Source: Acidobacteriaceae bacterium (GTDB lineage: Bacteria; Acidobacteriota; Terriglobia; Terriglobales; Acidobacteriaceae). Taken from it: a stretch of 35,507 nucleotides of DNA. The notes under the pieces were generated by a model, which had not been told where the DNA came from, searched no databases, and saw nothing but the letters and a program-made list of their open reading frames with translations. The position numbers and the translations under genes are program-made. Below, in pieces: positions 32,198 through 35,507 of this stretch. Positions within the stretch are counted from its first letter, which is position 1; each line of letters begins with the position of its first letter. The stretch covers positions 1 through 35,507 of the forward strand of contig JASHQH010000080.1 in assembly GCA_030037635.1 (NCBI GenBank). The letters are read 5' to 3'.

Positions 32198-32212
32198 GAA
32201 GCCGTGCCCTGG
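32198..32212 (+). repeat. Short intergenic repeat, copy 3 (GAAGCCGTGCCCTGG)
   Basis: It matches GAA-N-CCGTGCCCT at 17851 and 23181. It lies 28 bp before the chosen start of the LacI-family gene. Confidence 0.35.
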
Positions 32213-32239
32213 TTACCAAGCCCGTTCCAGGGGAGCTTC

Positions 32240-33289
32240 ATGGCACGCGGCAGAGGCGGATACACTCATGCCATGGTCGTTCGCCTGAAAGATATAGCCG
32301 CCGAACTAGGAGTGTCGGTGGTTACGGTGTCGCGGGCGCTGAGGAACCGGCCGGACATTGCAGAAGAGACCAAGGCGAAGATCCTTGAACGCGTCAAGCG
32401 GTTGAATTACCGGCCCAACCTGACTGCGCGGAGTCTTGTGACCGGCCGAAGCTCGTTGATCGGCCTGGTGGTGCCCGACCTCATCCATCCGTTCTTCGCG
32501 GAGATTGCCAAGGGTCTTTCGGCCAAGCTGCGCGAGAAGGAGTACTACCTGATCGTCTCGTCATCAGAGAGCGATGCGCAGCTTGAGCAGGACGAGATCG
32601 AGCACATGCTCGCGCATCATTTGGATTGCTTTGTTGTGGCGTCGTGCCAGAAAGACCCCGAGAGCCTGCGCAGGATTGGGGAGGCCGGCGTGCCGCTGGT
32701 GCTGATCGACCGGAGCTTTCCGCGATTTGCATGCAACTTTGTGGGCGTGGACGACTACAAGGTGGGCGAGCTGGCGACCGAACACCTGATTGCTCAAGGA
32801 TGCAAGCGGATCGCGCATCTTCGCGGTCCGGCGACCAACGTGGGCAATCACCGGGCCGAAGGATTCTGCAATACGCTGCGACGCCATGGCATGGCTCTGC
32901 CGGATGGTTACATTGTTGCCTGCGGCGAGGCGGCGGACTCCGATGGCGAGCGGAGAGGACGGCGGGCGATGGAAGAGATACTGGCCCTGAAACCGCGGCC
33001 GGACGGCATCTTCTGCTTCAACGACACGGTTGCCATGGGCGCGATGGACCGGGCATTCGAAGCGGGAGTGCGCATTCCCAGGGGTATGGCCATTGTGGGC
33101 TGCGGGAATTTTCACTACAGCAGCAAGCTGCAGGTGCCGCTTTCGAGCGTCGACCAGCGCTCGCGGGAGATTGGCGAGCGGACCGCGAAGATGGTGATGA
33201 CGCTGCTCGGAAAGCCGCCGTCGGCGCGGCCGCGCAACGTGGTTCTGGCGCCGGAGCTGATGGTGCGGGCGTCGTCGCGGATGAATTGA
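32240..33289 (+). CDS. LacI family transcriptional regulator
   Basis: A 349-residue repressor. I chose ATG 32240 because AGGGGAG stands six bases upstream; ATG 32273 (MVVRLKDIAAEL) is the other choice and gives a more usual N-terminus. The helix-turn-helix and hinge are textbook LacI: LKDIAAELGVSVVTVSRALR, ETKAKILERVKRLNYRPN and LTARSLVTGRSSLIGLVVPD. The periplasmic-binding-protein-like effector domain follows, with HPFFAEIAKGL, IDRSFPRFACNFVGVDDYKVG, GPATNVGNHRAEGF and FCFNDTVAMGAMD. It would sense a sugar, plausibly L-fucose or a fucoside given the divergent GH29 gene, and repress from the intergenic operator. Confidence 0.93.
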   Translation: MARGRGGYTHAMVVRLKDIAAELGVSVVTVSRALRNRPDIAEETKAKILERVKRLNYRPNLTARSLVTGRSSLIGLVVPDLIHPFFAEIAKGLSAKLREKEYYLIVSSSESDAQLEQDEIEHMLAHHLDCFVVASCQKDPESLRRIGEAGVPLVLIDRSFPRFACNFVGVDDYKVGELATEHLIAQGCKRIAHLRGPATNVGNHRAEGFCNTLRRHGMALPDGYIVACGEAADSDGERRGRRAMEEILALKPRPDGIFCFNDTVAMGAMDRAFEAGVRIPRGMAIVGCGNFHYSSKLQVPLSSVDQRSREIGERTAKMVMTLLGKPPSARPRNVVLAPELMVRASSRMN

Positions 33290-33485
33290 ATCACCTTTTG
33301 CAATCTGCCCAGACATGGGGCGAACGACAACTCCATGAAAATGGCGCTCTCTTACTCCAGTAACGGCGCGCACACACCAAAGTTGCAGGTGGCGGCCATC
33401 GTTATGTATTGAAACGTCTTCAATCTTCAAGCAGACTTGCGGAAGTAACTCGATTTAATATGGGCTCCCCAAAAGCTGGATACGA

Positions 33486-35474
33486 ATGAAGTGGAAGGGG
33501 CATTTTCCGGCTGTACCTGGTGTGTGGATTGCTGTCTCCGCCGCAGTTTCAGGGAGCGTGATCACGGGCGCCATCATGACCGCCGCGGCGGAACATCGAG
33601 GCGCGGCGCACCTATTCGGATTTTCTCCTCTGGTGATTGCGGTCCTGGCGGCTGCGATCATTGTGGTTGTGGGGCTGGTGATTCTGCGGACACTGGCCGA
33701 CCGCGAATTCAAGACCGAGCGACATCTTCTGAACGCCTTTCTCGAATACATTCCCGACAATGTGTACTTCAAGGATCGCAACAGCCGATTTGTGCGCATC
33801 AACCGGGCGATGGCCGACTATGTGGGGCTGGCCGATCCCGCGCAGGCCGTAAGCAAGGCGGATTCCGACATCTTTACTGCGGAACACGCCGTGAAGGCGC
33901 TCGTGGACGAGAAGAAGATCATGGAAACGGGCGTGCCGCTGATCGGCATTGAAGAGAGAGAGACGTGGCCGGATGGACACGAGACCTGGGTACTGACCAC
34001 CAAGGTTCCGCTGAAGGATCAGCGCAGCGCGATCGTGGGCACGATGGGAATTTCGCGCGACATCACCGACCGCAAAGAGGCTGAGCTGCGCATTCGCTAC
34101 ATGGCGCTTCACGATGCGCTCACCGGACTGCCCAATCGCACCCTTCTGGAAGACCGCCTGGGCCAGGCCATTGCTTTTGCGTGCCGCAACCAAAAGCGAG
34201 TGGCGGTGTTCATGCTGGACCTGGATCGCTTCAAGAATGTGAACGACTCCTACGGCCACTATCTGGGCGATCGCCTTCTTGAGGCGGTCTCTATCCGGCT
34301 GAGAGAAAGCCTGCGCGCCAGCGACATTGTGGGGCGGCTCAGCGGAGACGAATTCGCGGTGGTTCTTCCGGCCGTCGAACCTGGCCGGGAGATCGAATAC
34401 GTGGCGCGAAAGCTGCTGGGCGCGCTCAGCGAGCCGTTCGAAATCGAAGGGCACAACCTGAGAATCAGCGCCAGCATCGGCATTTGCGAATATCCCCTGC
34501 ACGGCGAGAATCCGAGGGACCTGCTTCAAGCGGCGGACACGGCAATGTACGAAGCGAAGAAAAGAAGGCGCGGTTCCTACTGCCGGTTCACGCCGGATTT
34601 GACCGATGCCACGCGCCGGCGCCTGAAGATGGAATTCGACCTGCAGCACGCGCTGGAACGGGAGGAGTTTGTCCTTTACTACCAGCCGCTGGTGTGCACA
34701 ACGTCGGGCAAAATTACGGCCATGGAAGCATTGCTGCGCTGGCGCCATCCGGAAGAGGGGATGATCTCTCCCAACCACTTCATACCCCAGGCCGAGGAGA
34801 TGGGGCTGATGGTTTCGATCGGCCGCTGGGTTCTGCAAACCGCGTGCGCGCAAAACGCCGCCTGGCAAAAGAAGGGATTGCCGCCGGTGCGGATGCTGGT
34901 GAACCTGTCGGCGAATCAGTTTTACCGGAACAATATCGTGGGCGACGTGGAAAGCGCTTTGTCGGAGTCCGGCCTCGATCCGAAGTGGCTGGAGCTGGAA
35001 TTAACGGAATTGGTGATGCTGGATGACACGAACTCAACGGATCGGATCATGCGGCGCCTGAAGAAAATCGGCGTGAGCCTCTCGCTGGATGATTTCGGCA
35101 CGGGATGGTCATCGCTGTCGTATCTCCGCCGCTTCCCCATCGACCGGATCAAAATCGATCGCTCGTTTCTGCGGGACCTTGCTTCGCAGCCCGCTGCAGA
35201 GGCAGTGGTGAGGACCATCATCAACCTGGGGCGCGATCTGGGCCTGGAGTGCGTGGCCGAAGGCGTGGAGACGCCCGATCAGCTCAACTATTTCCGCAAG
35301 CAGAATTGCAAGGAAGTGCAGGGATTCCTCTATAGTCCCGCCCTGCCCGAAGCGGAATGCAGCGCGCTGCTGAGCGTGGGCAGCCTGAGTTTTGCTGAAA
35401 ATGTTCCGGGGCTGGCTGCGCCGGCGCTGGCCGTTCTGCCAGCGGCAGATGAAACCGTGCAGATCAGCGGTTGA
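33486..35474 (+). CDS. Membrane-anchored PAS-GGDEF-EAL cyclic-di-GMP protein
   Basis: A 662-residue signalling protein. Two N-terminal membrane helices (about 10-33 and 46-68) precede a PAS-like sensor domain (about 80-200: NAFLEYIPDNVYFKDRNSRFV, ending VGTMGISRDITDRKEAE). The GGDEF domain reads S286-G-D-E-F in GRLSGDEFAVVL, and the upstream R277-x2-D280 at a five-residue distance is a complete inhibitory I-site. The EAL domain has E414-A-L in MEALLRW, ELELTELVML, LDDFGTGWSSLSYL, IKIDRSFL and EGVET, all residues needed for phosphodiesterase activity. A serine instead of the first glycine is tolerated in some active cyclases. So it may make, break or only sense c-di-GMP; net direction cannot be told. 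No Shine-Dalgarno is evident before the ATG. Confidence 0.95.
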   Translation: MKWKGHFPAVPGVWIAVSAAVSGSVITGAIMTAAAEHRGAAHLFGFSPLVIAVLAAAIIVVVGLVILRTLADREFKTERHLLNAFLEYIPDNVYFKDRNSRFVRINRAMADYVGLADPAQAVSKADSDIFTAEHAVKALVDEKKIMETGVPLIGIEERETWPDGHETWVLTTKVPLKDQRSAIVGTMGISRDITDRKEAELRIRYMALHDALTGLPNRTLLEDRLGQAIAFACRNQKRVAVFMLDLDRFKNVNDSYGHYLGDRLLEAVSIRLRESLRASDIVGRLSGDEFAVVLPAVEPGREIEYVARKLLGALSEPFEIEGHNLRISASIGICEYPLHGENPRDLLQAADTAMYEAKKRRRGSYCRFTPDLTDATRRRLKMEFDLQHALEREEFVLYYQPLVCTTSGKITAMEALLRWRHPEEGMISPNHFIPQAEEMGLMVSIGRWVLQTACAQNAAWQKKGLPPVRMLVNLSANQFYRNNIVGDVESALSESGLDPKWLELELTELVMLDDTNSTDRIMRRLKKIGVSLSLDDFGTGWSSLSYLRRFPIDRIKIDRSFLRDLASQPAAEAVVRTIINLGRDLGLECVAEGVETPDQLNYFRKQNCKEVQGFLYSPALPEAECSALLSVGSLSFAENVPGLAAPALAVLPAADETVQISG

Positions 35475-35507
35475 CCGCCCGTCCCGCATCGATAGAAACA
35501 GCCGCAG

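Overview
The window looks like a chromosomal segment from an acidobacterium, probably class Terriglobia. This is an inference. It rests on the high G+C, a 1286-residue TonB-dependent receptor with an N-terminal carboxypeptidase-regulatory-like domain (an architecture greatly expanded in Acidobacteria), a PadR regulator paired with a membrane protein, and short decayed intergenic repeats. I see no rRNA, tRNA, CRISPR array, insertion sequence or phage gene.

Region 1 (1-11893) is the most coherent part and looks like a locus for taking up and degrading imino-acid-rich peptides. It holds the 3' end of a DapA-family lyase/deaminase, a GntR/FCD regulator, a giant TonB-dependent receptor, a FAD dehydrogenase subunit with a C-terminal [2Fe-2S] motif that overlaps a small plant-type [2Fe-2S] subunit, a secreted dipeptidyl-peptidase IV-type S9 peptidase, and a secreted DUF885 metallopeptidase. 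DapA-like deaminase plus FAD and 2Fe-2S dehydrogenase subunits is the signature of trans-4-hydroxy-L-proline catabolism. DPP IV releases X-Pro (or possibly X-Hyp) dipeptides. A GTATAC-type element occurs twice with exactly 12-bp spacing upstream of the receptor (5653-5670), and again with 12-bp spacing in the divergent promoter between the dehydrogenase and the peptidase (7577-7594). This suggests one regulator, most simply the local GntR protein, controls the whole set.

Region 2 (11902-18487) holds a large DUF2339 membrane protein, a 56-residue TTG-start membrane protein upstream of it, gcvT, a GT1-type glycosyltransferase just behind gcvT, and a stand-alone STAS protein. Region 3 (18768-22322) holds a Tat-exported flavin amine oxidase, a 630-bp non-coding stretch with helically phased A/T tracts and a perfect CsoR-like palindrome, and a PadR regulator operon with a five-helix membrane protein.

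Region 4 (22379-30518) is mostly housekeeping and envelope genes: frr, lipA, a small membrane protein, a GT2/GT4 glycosyltransferase pair, a cytochrome c lipoprotein overlapping a four-helix membrane protein, dacB-type PBP4, and folP. LipA makes the lipoyl cofactor used by the glycine cleavage system to which GcvT belongs. Region 5 (30590-35474) has a Tat-exported GH29 alpha-L-fucosidase divergent from a LacI regulator, then a membrane-anchored PAS-GGDEF-EAL protein with an intact inhibitory I-site and EAL residues.
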